NCBI GenBank assembly: GCA_016933315.1
Contig: JAFGBE010000109.1
Span: forward strand, 1 to 12,505
DNA length: 12,505 bases
Origin: Candidatus Auribacterota bacterium
GTDB taxonomy: Bacteria > Auribacterota > UBA6266
Direction of reading: 5' to 3'
Below the pieces are notes generated by a model, which was not told the origin of the DNA, searched no databases, and was given only the letters and a program-made list of their open reading frames with translations. A program made the translations under genes and the position numbers. Position 1 is the stretch's first letter. The number at the start of each line of letters is the position of its first letter. Below, piece after piece: positions 7,208 to 12,505 of the stretch.

Positions 7208-8151
7208 ATTACACCCTTACCTTTTCTGCCGCCCGTAACAAGGAAGAAAACAGCCATCCTGACTGCCAGCCCGTTTGTCACCTGGTCAAGGATTACGGAA
7301 AAAGGCCCGTCCGCAACCGACGCAGACATCTCAACTCCCCTGTTAATAGGGCCCGGATGCATAACAATAGCATCTTTCTTTATTTTCTTTATCCTTCTCT
7401 CATCAAGACCGAAAAGGTCCGAATATTCCCTTAGCGAAGGAAAAAGATTTTTTTTCTGGCGCTCCTTCTGTATCCTGAGCATATTTATCACATCTACATC
7501 GCCTATCACGTCATCGAAGTTGTGAGATATCTTCACGCCCATAGCCTCAAAATGTTTCGGGACAAGTGTAGTCGGCCCTACAAGAATCACTTCGGCCCCC
7601 AGTTTCGTAAGACCCCATATGTTTGAGCGGGCAACCCGGCTGTGCAGTATATCCCCTACAATCGCGACTTTCAGGTTTTCGATCCTGCCCTTTTTCTGCC
7701 TTATGGTAAAAATATCCAGCAACCCCTGCGTAGGATGTTCATGCGCCCCGTCTCCCGCATTCACAACCGAAGCTTCAAGTATTTTAGAAAGCATATGCGC
7801 GGAACCGGGAACAGAATGCCTCATCACAAGGATGTCGATTTTATAAGCGGCCAGGTTTTTGACGGTATCTATCAGCGTTTCCCCTTTGGTAAGGCTGCTG
7901 CCTGAAGCAGAAACATTGACGATGTCCGCGCTCATTCTTTTTTCAGCGAGTTCAAAGGACGTTTTAGTCCTGGTGCTCGGCTCAAAAAAGAGGTTAACAA
8001 CCGTCTTTCCCCTTAAAACAGGGACTTTCTTTATTGCGCGGGTCGATATCTCATAGAATGACTTGGATGTGTCAAGGATATGGAGAATCTCATCGGCGCT
8101 CAATTCTTCAAGCCCGAGCAGATCTTTCTTTTTCCATACAAATTTATTCAT
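7204..8151 (-). CDS. pyrB: Aspartate carbamoyltransferase catalytic chain
   Basis: First committed step: carbamoyl phosphate + aspartate gives carbamoyl-aspartate. 315 residues, the usual catalytic-chain length. The carbamoyl-phosphate motif STRTKTSFE is at 59-67, the loop SLTKGET (86-92) carries the shared active-site Lys89, RHS is at 111-113, and HEHPTQGLLD (137-146) is the conserved H-P-x-Q segment. LRIQKERQ and HPGPINRG mark the aspartate domain. No pyrI regulatory chain is present, so control is probably at the mRNA level through PyrR, as in Bacillus-type operons. The ATG overlaps the end of pyrR by eight bases, with AGAGGG just upstream. The stop overlaps the pyrC start by four bases. 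Confidence 0.96.
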   Translation of the reverse strand: MNKFVWKKKDLLGLEELSADEILHILDTSKSFYEISTRAIKKVPVLRGKTVVNLFFEPSTRTKTSFELAEKRMSADIVNVSASGSSLTKGETLIDTVKNLAAYKIDILVMRHSVPGSAHMLSKILEASVVNAGDGAHEHPTQGLLDIFTIRQKKGRIENLKVAIVGDILHSRVARSNIWGLTKLGAEVILVGPTTLVPKHFEAMGVKISHNFDDVIGDVDVINMLRIQKERQKKNLFPSLREYSDLFGLDERRIKKIKKDAIVMHPGPINRGVEMSASVADGPFSVILDQVTNGLAVRMAVFFLVTGGRKGKGVM

Positions 8152-8689
8152 TTACCCTCTCTAATATGACATTATCATCCATCTTATCCGTTTCTTTCAG
8201 ATACAGCGTTATTTTCTCGTCTTTCGCCGTAGGGACATTTTTCCCCACATAATCGGCTTTTATAGGAAGCTCCCTGTGCCCCCTGTCAATTAAAACCGCA
8301 AGTTCTATTTTTTTCGGCCGGCCGAAATCCATTAATGCGTTCAACGCCGCCCTCACGGTCCTGCCGGAGTAAAGGACATCGTCCACCAGAATCACAACTT
8401 TATCCGTAAGGTCATCGTTGATTTCCGTGCTGTGGACTACCGGTTGTTCGTCAATCCTGTCCAGGTCATCCCGGTAAAAAGTTATGTCCAGTATGCCGAA
8501 CGGTATTTCCCTCTTTGTAATCGCCGAAAGTTTGCCCAGAAGCCTTTCCGCAAGCTGGACACCGCGCGTCCTTATGCCCACAATCACAATGTCTTCCGCT
8601 TTCTTATTCTTCTCCACAATCTCATGGGCCATTCTGGTGATAACCCTCGAGATATCTTCCTTATCCATAATTTTTATAACCGTAGCCAT
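8144..8689 (-). CDS. pyrR: PyrR: pyr mRNA-binding attenuator protein / uracil phosphoribosyltransferase
   Basis: Bifunctional protein: it binds a hairpin in pyr mRNA when UMP or UTP is high, and in many species it makes UMP from uracil and PRPP. The 181 residues match the family length. The PRPP motif VILVDDVLYSGRT is at 99-111. Segments typical of PyrR include IVGIRTRGVQLAERL (36-50), DITFYRDDL (68-76), and the basic stretch RGHRELPIKADYVGKNVPT (137-155) involved in RNA and nucleotide binding in known PyrRs. GGGAG lies 6 bases before the ATG at 8689. It is the first structural gene after a leader with a hairpin, leader peptide and terminator, so it should regulate its own operon. A matching hairpin also lies before pyrE. 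Confidence 0.96.
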   Translation of the reverse strand: MATVIKIMDKEDISRVITRMAHEIVEKNKKAEDIVIVGIRTRGVQLAERLLGKLSAITKREIPFGILDITFYRDDLDRIDEQPVVHSTEINDDLTDKVVILVDDVLYSGRTVRAALNALMDFGRPKKIELAVLIDRGHRELPIKADYVGKNVPTAKDEKITLYLKETDKMDDNVILERVNE

Positions 8690-8706
8690 TGAAATCTCCC
8701 ATGCAC

Positions 8707-8742
8707 AAAAAAAATCCCCTCCTGTAATATTATACGGAGAGG
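8707..8742 (-). terminator. Intrinsic terminator (attenuator) before pyrR
   Basis: In the mRNA sense, CCUCUCC (8742-8736) pairs with GGAGGGG (8722-8716) in a 7-bp stem with one U-G pair. An inner GUA/UAC adds three pairs after a bulged A. The stem is followed by A and then eight uridines (8714-8707). It ends only 17 bases before the pyrR start codon and inside the transcript from the promoter at 8849-8821, so it must be read through for operon expression. The 5' arm is also codons of the leader peptide, which a translating ribosome would cover. The upstream exported-protein gene could use it as its terminator too. Confidence 0.87.
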
Positions 8743-8765
8743 CCTGATAATAGCATTATTTTCAT
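8730..8765 (-). CDS. pyr operon leader peptide (11 codons)
   Basis: Short reading frame ATG to TAA encoding MKIMLLSGLSV. AAGGAG (8776-8771) lies five bases before the ATG, one of the best Shine-Dalgarno sequences in the window. The last codons (GGC CTC TCC GTA TAA) run through the 5' arm and into the loop of the pyr terminator, so a ribosome completing the peptide would prevent that hairpin from forming. Most of the Shine-Dalgarno is paired in the lower stem of the PyrR hairpin. The peptide sequence itself shows nothing recognisable and probably matters only by being translated. The inference rests on position and the ribosome site, not on homology. Confidence 0.68.
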   Translation of the reverse strand: MKIMLLSGLSV

Positions 8766-8772
8766 CTTTGCT

Positions 8773-8805
8773 CCTTTTCCGGTCTCACAGGACCGGTTTA
8801 AAAGG
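8773..8805 (-). promoter_or_regulatory. PyrR-binding hairpin in the pyr leader
   Basis: In the mRNA sense there is a lower stem CCUUUU (8805-8800) with AAAAGG (8778-8773), a 5'-side AAA bulge (8799-8797), an upper stem CCGGUC (8796-8791) with GACCGG (8784-8779), and the hexaloop CUGUGA. This is the architecture known for PyrR sites: two stems, an asymmetric purine bulge, and a terminal loop fitting CNGNGA inside UCCNGNGAG. All 12 pairs are Watson-Crick. The 3' strand of the lower stem contains the first four bases (AAGG) of the leader-peptide Shine-Dalgarno AAGGAG, so a stable hairpin should block leader translation. With pyrR directly downstream, the assignment is strong although binding is inferred. 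Confidence 0.87.
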
Positions 8806-8820
8806 TTAATTTTCTGTGTA

Positions 8821-8849
8821 ACAATACCGCACCATAACCGTTTTGTCAA
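8821..8849 (-). promoter_or_regulatory. Sigma70-type promoter of the pyr operon
   Basis: Consensus -35 TTGACA (8849-8844), a 17-base spacer, and -10 TATTGT (8826-8821; 5 of 6 matches). Transcription should begin at about 8815-8813, giving a leader of about 125 bases before pyrR. The -35 starts 12 bases after the stop of the upstream exported-protein gene, and no terminator separates them. Being near consensus, it is likely strong, with regulation left to the downstream attenuator. Confidence 0.88.
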
Positions 8850-8861
8850 GTTGATTTATTG

Positions 8862-9398
8862 CTAAATCTGTATCTGTTTCGAAAGGAATTCGTCAAAAAA
8901 GGCCATACCCGAGGGATTCTTCTCCTCATTGATAATATAGCCCAAAACCCTTAATTTCACCGTATTCCTGGGAGCCCTATCCGAAACGGACATCTCTTTG
9001 TATTTAGCGCTGCCGCTGATTTTCTCGCTGTCCCAGCTTTTAATGATATTGCCTTTTTCGTTCAGCGCTTCCACTCTCAGAAAAGCTTTTGCCCCGGCCA
9101 GGCTTTCGGTCTTTACATAAGCCCTGACCACAAATTCCCTGCTTTCCATATGCCCGATATCCTGAAAAACAGCATTGGACTCCCATTGCCCGATATTCGA
9201 CGGGCCTTTGGAAACGTCAATAACAGCGGCATACTTTCCAGAATAGACATCATCTTTATCCTCGGTTATATCCCAGTGGCCGTAACATACCCATTCCTGG
9301 AAATCGCCGGATTCAAAACTGTTGTTGGAAATATCCAATTGCTGGGAGAACACAAGGGAAGCAAGAAGAAAAATACAGAGGAAGCATATCTTTTTCAT
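8862..9398 (-). CDS. Small exported jelly-roll (carbohydrate-binding-like) protein
   Basis: 178 residues with a clear signal peptide (MKK, then a hydrophobic core ICFLCIFLLASLVFS, cleavage near FS-QQ). The mature part opens with NNSFESGDFQEW (25-36) and a VYSGKYAAVIDV segment (51-62), and ends with GMAFFDEFLS. That opening-and-closing pattern is typical of CBM4/9/22-like beta-sandwich modules, in which a final FDE/FDD segment closes the sheet. I infer sugar or surface binding but no enzyme activity; no catalytic domain is attached. A GGAG lies 9 bases before the ATG. A possible promoter lies at 9447-9421, so it may be a separate unit between manA and the pyr promoter. The specific ligand cannot be told from the sequence. 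Confidence 0.82.
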   Translation of the reverse strand: MKKICFLCIFLLASLVFSQQLDISNNSFESGDFQEWVCYGHWDITEDKDDVYSGKYAAVIDVSKGPSNIGQWESNAVFQDIGHMESREFVVRAYVKTESLAGAKAFLRVEALNEKGNIIKSWDSEKISGSAKYKEMSVSDRAPRNTVKLRVLGYIINEEKNPSGMAFFDEFLSKQIQI

Positions 9399-9420
9399 TT
9401 TACCCCGCTCCTTTGTTTTA

Positions 9421-9447
9421 ATTATAAAATAAATTCCTAAAACTCAA
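9421..9447 (-). promoter_or_regulatory. Possible promoter of the exported jelly-roll gene
   Basis: A perfect TATAAT (9426-9421) lies 22 bases before the ATG at 9398. The best -35 match is TTGAGT (9447-9442), 4 of 6, but the 15-base spacer is short; TATTGA at 17 bases is an alternative. Transcription would start about 15 bases before the ATG, leaving just enough room for the Shine-Dalgarno. The 64-base gap after manA contains no clear terminator, so read-through from manA is also possible. Confidence 0.4.
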
Positions 9448-9462
9448 TATTTCCCCGGTTTT

Positions 9463-10443
9463 TTACTTCTTTCCGATTGTCACAACCGCAGTTGAAAAAT
9501 CTTTGCCGATATTCTTAAGGGAATAATCGGAAGCCGATGCGGGGATGACACAGGAATATCCCTTTGAAAGCCTTTCGACCACATTTCCGGCTTCCACCTC
9601 AAATTCCCCTTCCACACAGGAAACTATATTAAAGCTTCCTTTTGTCTTTAGCCTCATCTCATCGGAAATCCGATAAGCATCATTGGAAAAGTATTTGCAG
9701 CTGACCATCGGCCGTTTGCTGTTATTCCCGAGAACCTGCTCTTTAACCGGGACAACGGGGTCTTTTGAATCATTGAAATCTATGACTTTCAGGGCTTTTT
9801 CCACATGAAGCTCCCTTGGCTTCCCGTCGAAACCGACCCTGTCCCAATCATAAACCCTGTAAGTAACGTCGGCATTCTGCTGGATTTCAAGAAGGACTAT
9901 ACCCGCGCCTATGGCATGAACCCTGCCTGACGGGATAAAAATGACATCCCCCGGCTTGACCGGAAAAGTATTTAGTAATCCGGGAAGTTTCTTTCCTTCC
10001 AGCGCTTTTCTAAATTCTTCCCTGCTGGTTTTTTTCCTTAACGCCGCGGTAATTTTCGCGCCGGGGTCAGTTTCGATTACATACCACATTTCCGTCTTTC
10101 CGGAACTGCCGTTTTCATTCTTTTTCGCAAAAGCGTCATCGGGGTGCACCTGGACGGACAAAACATCCCGGGCATCGATAACCTTGACAAGGACAGGAAA
10201 TTTGACAGCTGCAATATTCCCCAGAAAGTCGTCTTTAAACCTGTCAACCAGCTCCGTAAGCGACATTCCCTCATATTCCCCGTTTTCAACAATCGACATG
10301 CTGTCCTGCCTATCGCTGATTTCCCACGACTCGCCGATTTTAAGGCCGGGGGGAAAGGGCTTCTTATATTTTTCCGCGAGGGCCGAACCGCCCCATATTC
10401 TCTCTTTGTGGATAGGCTTGAATTTAACAGGATAAGTTTTCAT
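9463..10443 (-). CDS. manA: Mannose-6-phosphate isomerase, class I
   Basis: Interconverts fructose 6-phosphate and mannose 6-phosphate, feeding GDP-mannose and glycan synthesis or mannose use; cytoplasmic, zinc-dependent. The 326 residues match the short Bacillus-type class I enzyme. A cupin with zinc ligands is visible: Q98 and H100 in SVQVHPDD, E118 in KTEMWYV, and H176 in PSGRVHAIG. Other family segments are ERIWGG (14-19), GESWEISDR (37-45), and QQNADVTYRVYDWDR (188-202). I chose the ATG at 10443, which has GGAG five bases upstream, over a TTG at 10467 that merely overlaps the upstream stop. It follows the small membrane-protein gene after 20 bases and is probably co-transcribed with rluD and the FAH-family gene. 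Confidence 0.94.
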   Translation of the reverse strand: MKTYPVKFKPIHKERIWGGSALAEKYKKPFPPGLKIGESWEISDRQDSMSIVENGEYEGMSLTELVDRFKDDFLGNIAAVKFPVLVKVIDARDVLSVQVHPDDAFAKKNENGSSGKTEMWYVIETDPGAKITAALRKKTSREEFRKALEGKKLPGLLNTFPVKPGDVIFIPSGRVHAIGAGIVLLEIQQNADVTYRVYDWDRVGFDGKPRELHVEKALKVIDFNDSKDPVVPVKEQVLGNNSKRPMVSCKYFSNDAYRISDEMRLKTKGSFNIVSCVEGEFEVEAGNVVERLSKGYSCVIPASASDYSLKNIGKDFSTAVVTIGKK

Positions 10444-10463
10444 TTTTACTCCGGTCTTGGATG

Positions 10464-10715
10464 TCAATGTATGTCTCTCAGTGATTTTTTGAAGTTTTCC
10501 TTAATTATATCTTTCTCGGTTTTATACGTTTTGAGCAAATACCTGATCTGCATTACGCTTACTATGATAGCACAAACCGCAAAAACAAAACAAAGAACCC
10601 ACGCTATAACGGAAACAATGCGGTTTTTCCCTATGGCAATTACACCGACGGCGGAAAACAAACAGATGAATACAAGCATCAGTTTGTTGATAAAATAGGG
10701 TCTTTTCCTGGACAT
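10464..10715 (-). CDS. Small two-helix membrane protein, function unknown
   Basis: 83 residues from the ATG at 10715; I do not recognise a family. A basic N-terminus (MSRKRPYFINK) leads into one hydrophobic helix (about 13-30, LVFICLFSAVGVIAIG), a short loop (KNR), and a second helix (about 34-58, VSVIAWVLCFVFAVCAIIVSV). A charged, lysine-rich tail of about 25 residues follows and is probably cytoplasmic, since both ends are positively charged. An upstream GTG (10766) would extend it into the FAH-family gene with a poor N-terminus, so I prefer the ATG. The ribosome site is only GC-rich (GGGCGGG), giving an unusual GC patch in the 25-base gap. Its position within an otherwise tight run of genes supports it being real. 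Confidence 0.72.
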   Translation of the reverse strand: MSRKRPYFINKLMLVFICLFSAVGVIAIGKNRIVSVIAWVLCFVFAVCAIIVSVMQIRYLLKTYKTEKDIIKENFKKSLRDIH

Positions 10716-10740
10716 TGCACCCGCCCGGCGGCCCCCGGAA

Positions 10741-11496
10741 CTATACGACCTTATTCCTGAGAACACCTATATTTTCTATGTCAACTTCAAGTATGTCGTT
10801 TCTGCCGACAGGCCCCACACCCGCAGGGGTGCCCGTTAAAATCAGGTCGCCCGGATGAAGCGTCATCACTTTCGATATAAAACTCACCACATAGCCTGTC
10901 TTGAAAATAAAATTTGAGGTGTTTGAATCCTGAAGCACTCTGCCGTTGCGCCTGAGTTTTATAGACAGGTTATCCGGCTCGATATCCGTAGAGCAACAGG
11001 GGCCGAAAGGGCAAAAAGTATTGAAAGATTTCGCTCTTGTCCACTGCCCGTCCTTCTTCTGCAGGTCTCTTGCCGTAACATCATTTGCGCAGCAAAAGCC
11101 AAGGATCCCGGCTTTCGCGGTTTTTTCATCAGCGTGCGATATTATTTTCTTGATGATTATTCCCAGTTCGGCTTCATAATCCACCCTTTCGGACATAGGC
11201 GGATACACTATATTCTCCTCATGGCCTATCACTGAAGTCAAAGGCTTCATAAAAATGATAGGCTCCGACGGGATATCCATATTCAATTCCCTGGCATGGT
11301 CCGTGTAATTGAGCCCCACCGCCACAATCTTAGAAGGTGTTGAAGGCGGAAGTATTTTTACGCTCTCTTTTCTTACCACCGGGCCTGTCCTATCCAATTT
11401 TGTGAAAGGCGACCCTTCGCACAGGATGAGGTTGCTTTCTTCATCCTCTATGCTCCAGCGCTCGCAGCCTTTGTATCCCACCCTGAATATTTTCAT
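10741..11496 (-). CDS. Fumarylacetoacetate hydrolase family protein
   Basis: 251 residues, the size of single-domain FAH-family enzymes (acylpyruvases, oxaloacetate decarboxylases, hydroxyhepta-dienedioate isomerases and similar). The metal-binding set is intact: E108 and E110 in VDYEAELG and D139 in ANDVTARD. Also present are GLNYTDHA (61-68), the catalytic-region K156 in RAKSFNTF, and LTGTPAGVG (220-228). This indicates a working divalent-metal enzyme acting on a 2-oxo or 1,3-diketo acid, but the substrate cannot be fixed from sequence; many cytoplasmic members appear to serve oxaloacetate/acylpyruvate clean-up. The ATG shares ATGA with the rluD stop, and a strong GGGAGGA lies just upstream, so translation is coupled to rluD. 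Confidence 0.9.
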   Translation of the reverse strand: MKIFRVGYKGCERWSIEDEESNLILCEGSPFTKLDRTGPVVRKESVKILPPSTPSKIVAVGLNYTDHARELNMDIPSEPIIFMKPLTSVIGHEENIVYPPMSERVDYEAELGIIIKKIISHADEKTAKAGILGFCCANDVTARDLQKKDGQWTRAKSFNTFCPFGPCCSTDIEPDNLSIKLRRNGRVLQDSNTSNFIFKTGYVVSFISKVMTLHPGDLILTGTPAGVGPVGRNDILEVDIENIGVLRNKVV

Positions 11497-12431
11497 TTTC
11501 CTCCCATGAGTTCGGTATCCAGATATTTTATTATACTATTCATGTCTTCAGGAATCGATGAATGAAAACAAATTTTTTCCCCTGTGGAAGGCAGAATAAA
11601 TTCAAGGCCTGCGGCATGCAGCATCTGCCTTGTAACCTCTATATTCCCCACCTTATGCTTTCTTGAGCCGGCATAGACCCTGTCGCCGAGAATAGGGAAA
11701 CCTTCATTCGCAAGGTGCACCCTTATCTGATGGGTCCTTCCCGTAAAGAGCCGCGCCGAAACCATAGAATAATTATTCCATCTCTTCATCAACCTGAAAC
11801 CGGTACGAGCCTGTTTGCCGCCCGGGACAACAGCCATTTTCTTCCTGTCGTATTTAGACCTTCCTATAGGAAGATTGATATCAAATTCCGGAGTTATAAC
11901 CCGGCCGCATACAATCGCATAGTATTCCTTTATCACTTTCCTGCATTTGAACTGCTCAACAAGATGATTATGCGCCCTGTCGTTTTTTGCTATAACCATC
12001 AAGCCTGATGTGTCTTTATCAAGGCGATGTACGATACCCGGCCTTATGACGCCGTTTATCCCGGAAAGGTTCCCTACATGGTACACCAGGGCGTTAACAA
12101 GCGTATTATCATAATTCCCCGGGGCGGGGTGCACCACCAGTCCGGCGGGTTTATCAATGACTATAATATCTTCATCCTGGTACTCTATATCAATAGGTAT
12201 GTCTTTGGGAACTATCTCAAGAGGTTTGTTGTCGGGGATATTGACTGTCACAGATTGACCCGAAACGATTTTCCGGCTTGGCCGGCATGACACCCCGTTT
12301 ATGAAAACGCATCCGTCTTCTATCAGCTTTTTTATGAAATTCCTTGAACAATCGGGCATTTTTTCAGAGAGAAACTTGTCAACTCTCTTTCCCGAACTTT
12401 CAGCATCTGCATTTAAAGAAAGTGTTTTCAT
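11493..12431 (-). CDS. rluD: RluA/RluD-family rRNA pseudouridine synthase
   Basis: Isomerises specific uridines to pseudouridine in RNA; RluD of E. coli acts on helix 69 of 23S rRNA. 312 residues from the ATG at 12431. It has an N-terminal S4 RNA-binding domain (about 14-70: GKRVDKFLSEKM, SRNFIKKLIEDG) and then the RluA-type catalytic domain with IVIDKPAGLVVHPAPG (90-105). The catalytic-Asp motif HRLDKDTSGL is at 135-144 (D138), and TGRTHQIRVHL is in the second half. Which rRNA site it modifies is not certain; the symbol is by closest type (ylyB in Bacillus). A longer form from TTG at 12497 is unlikely because it overlaps the preceding reading frame. No clear ribosome site is visible. Confidence 0.9.
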   Translation of the reverse strand: MKTLSLNADAESSGKRVDKFLSEKMPDCSRNFIKKLIEDGCVFINGVSCRPSRKIVSGQSVTVNIPDNKPLEIVPKDIPIDIEYQDEDIIVIDKPAGLVVHPAPGNYDNTLVNALVYHVGNLSGINGVIRPGIVHRLDKDTSGLMVIAKNDRAHNHLVEQFKCRKVIKEYYAIVCGRVITPEFDINLPIGRSKYDRKKMAVVPGGKQARTGFRLMKRWNNYSMVSARLFTGRTHQIRVHLANEGFPILGDRVYAGSRKHKVGNIEVTRQMLHAAGLEFILPSTGEKICFHSSIPEDMNSIIKYLDTELMGGK

Positions 12432-12438
12432 AAAAATT

Positions 12439-12505
12439 TCAGGATGCGGGGTGCAAATAAAAAGATTTCTTCGATTTAACCAGTAACAGCATTGCAATGC
12501 CAGAG
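12439..12505 (-). CDS. Possible C-terminal end of lspA (signal peptidase II), partial
   Basis: A frame open from the right edge reads SGIAMLLLVKSKKSFYLHPAS and stops with TGA at 12441-12439, seven bases before rluD. A hydrophobic stretch followed by a lysine-rich tail fits the end of the last membrane helix of prolipoprotein signal peptidase, and lspA commonly precedes an rluD-type gene and, in Bacillus, the pyr operon. With only 21 residues this is a suggestion from context, not an identification. Confidence 0.4.
   Translation of the reverse strand, partial: SGIAMLLLVKSKKSFYLHPAS

Noticed and set aside
6185..7238. Long plus-strand reading frames opposite pyrC (up to about 220 codons)
   Set aside because: They lie wholly antisense to a well-identified gene, show no family motif, and reflect codon bias of the true strand. 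The same holds for all other plus-strand frames in the window.
10444..10467. TTG-started N-terminal extension of manA
   Set aside because: ATG at 10443 has a well-placed GGAG, and the protein from there begins like known class I isomerases. The extension only fills the gap to the upstream stop.
12432..12497. N-terminal extension of rluD from TTG at 12497
   Set aside because: The extra 22 residues (MQCCYWLNRRN...) do not resemble the family start and overlap another plausible coding frame.
12489..12500. Perfect 12-base palindrome GCATTGCAATGC
   Set aside because: It lies in the probable end of an upstream coding frame at the window edge, with no promoter around it. A single 12-base palindrome can occur by chance.

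Overview
The window is 12.5 kb of compact bacterial DNA of moderate GC content. Every convincing gene is on the minus strand, so it reads as one long convoy transcribed from the right end to the left. Most junctions overlap or are only a few bases apart. I see no tRNA, rRNA, CRISPR array, transposase or phage gene. Exported proteins, isolated HEAT-repeat and jelly-roll proteins, and a PyrR-type pyr operon suggest an environmental, probably uncultured bacterial lineage (candidate-phylum type). The lineage guess is weak because it rests on style, not on a marker gene.

Region 1 (12505-10441) holds a possible tail of lspA, an RluD-type pseudouridine synthase, a fumarylacetoacetate-hydrolase-family enzyme, a small two-helix membrane protein, and then manA (mannose-6-phosphate isomerase, reaching to 9463). 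The order lspA-rluD ahead of pyrR matches the lspA-ylyB-pyrR order known from Bacillus. Region 2 (9447-8862) is a single gene for a small exported jelly-roll protein, with a possible promoter of its own.

Region 3 (8849-2081) is the de novo UMP operon: pyrR, pyrB, pyrC, pyrK, pyrD and pyrF, followed by a translationally coupled exported HEAT-repeat protein. Together these encode the regulator PyrR, aspartate carbamoyltransferase, dihydroorotase, the class 1B dihydroorotate dehydrogenase pair PyrD/PyrK, and OMP decarboxylase. Carbamoyl-phosphate synthase (carA/carB) is absent from the window. Region 4 (2073-1) is pyrE, yicC and gmk (cut by the left edge), probably with its own promoter.

The most interesting part is the pyr leader (8849-8690). 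A near-perfect sigma70-type promoter is followed by a PyrR-binding hairpin with hexaloop CUGUGA. Its lower stem buries most of the Shine-Dalgarno of an 11-codon leader peptide, and the leader reading frame ends in the loop of an intrinsic terminator placed directly before pyrR. This suggests that PyrR-UMP blocks leader translation and thereby allows termination, so that a ribosome rather than an RNA antiterminator does the antitermination. A second hairpin with the same UCCUGUGA core in the same register lies between a candidate promoter and pyrE. If real, PyrR would also control pyrE-yicC-gmk and so tie a guanine-nucleotide enzyme to the pyrimidine signal.
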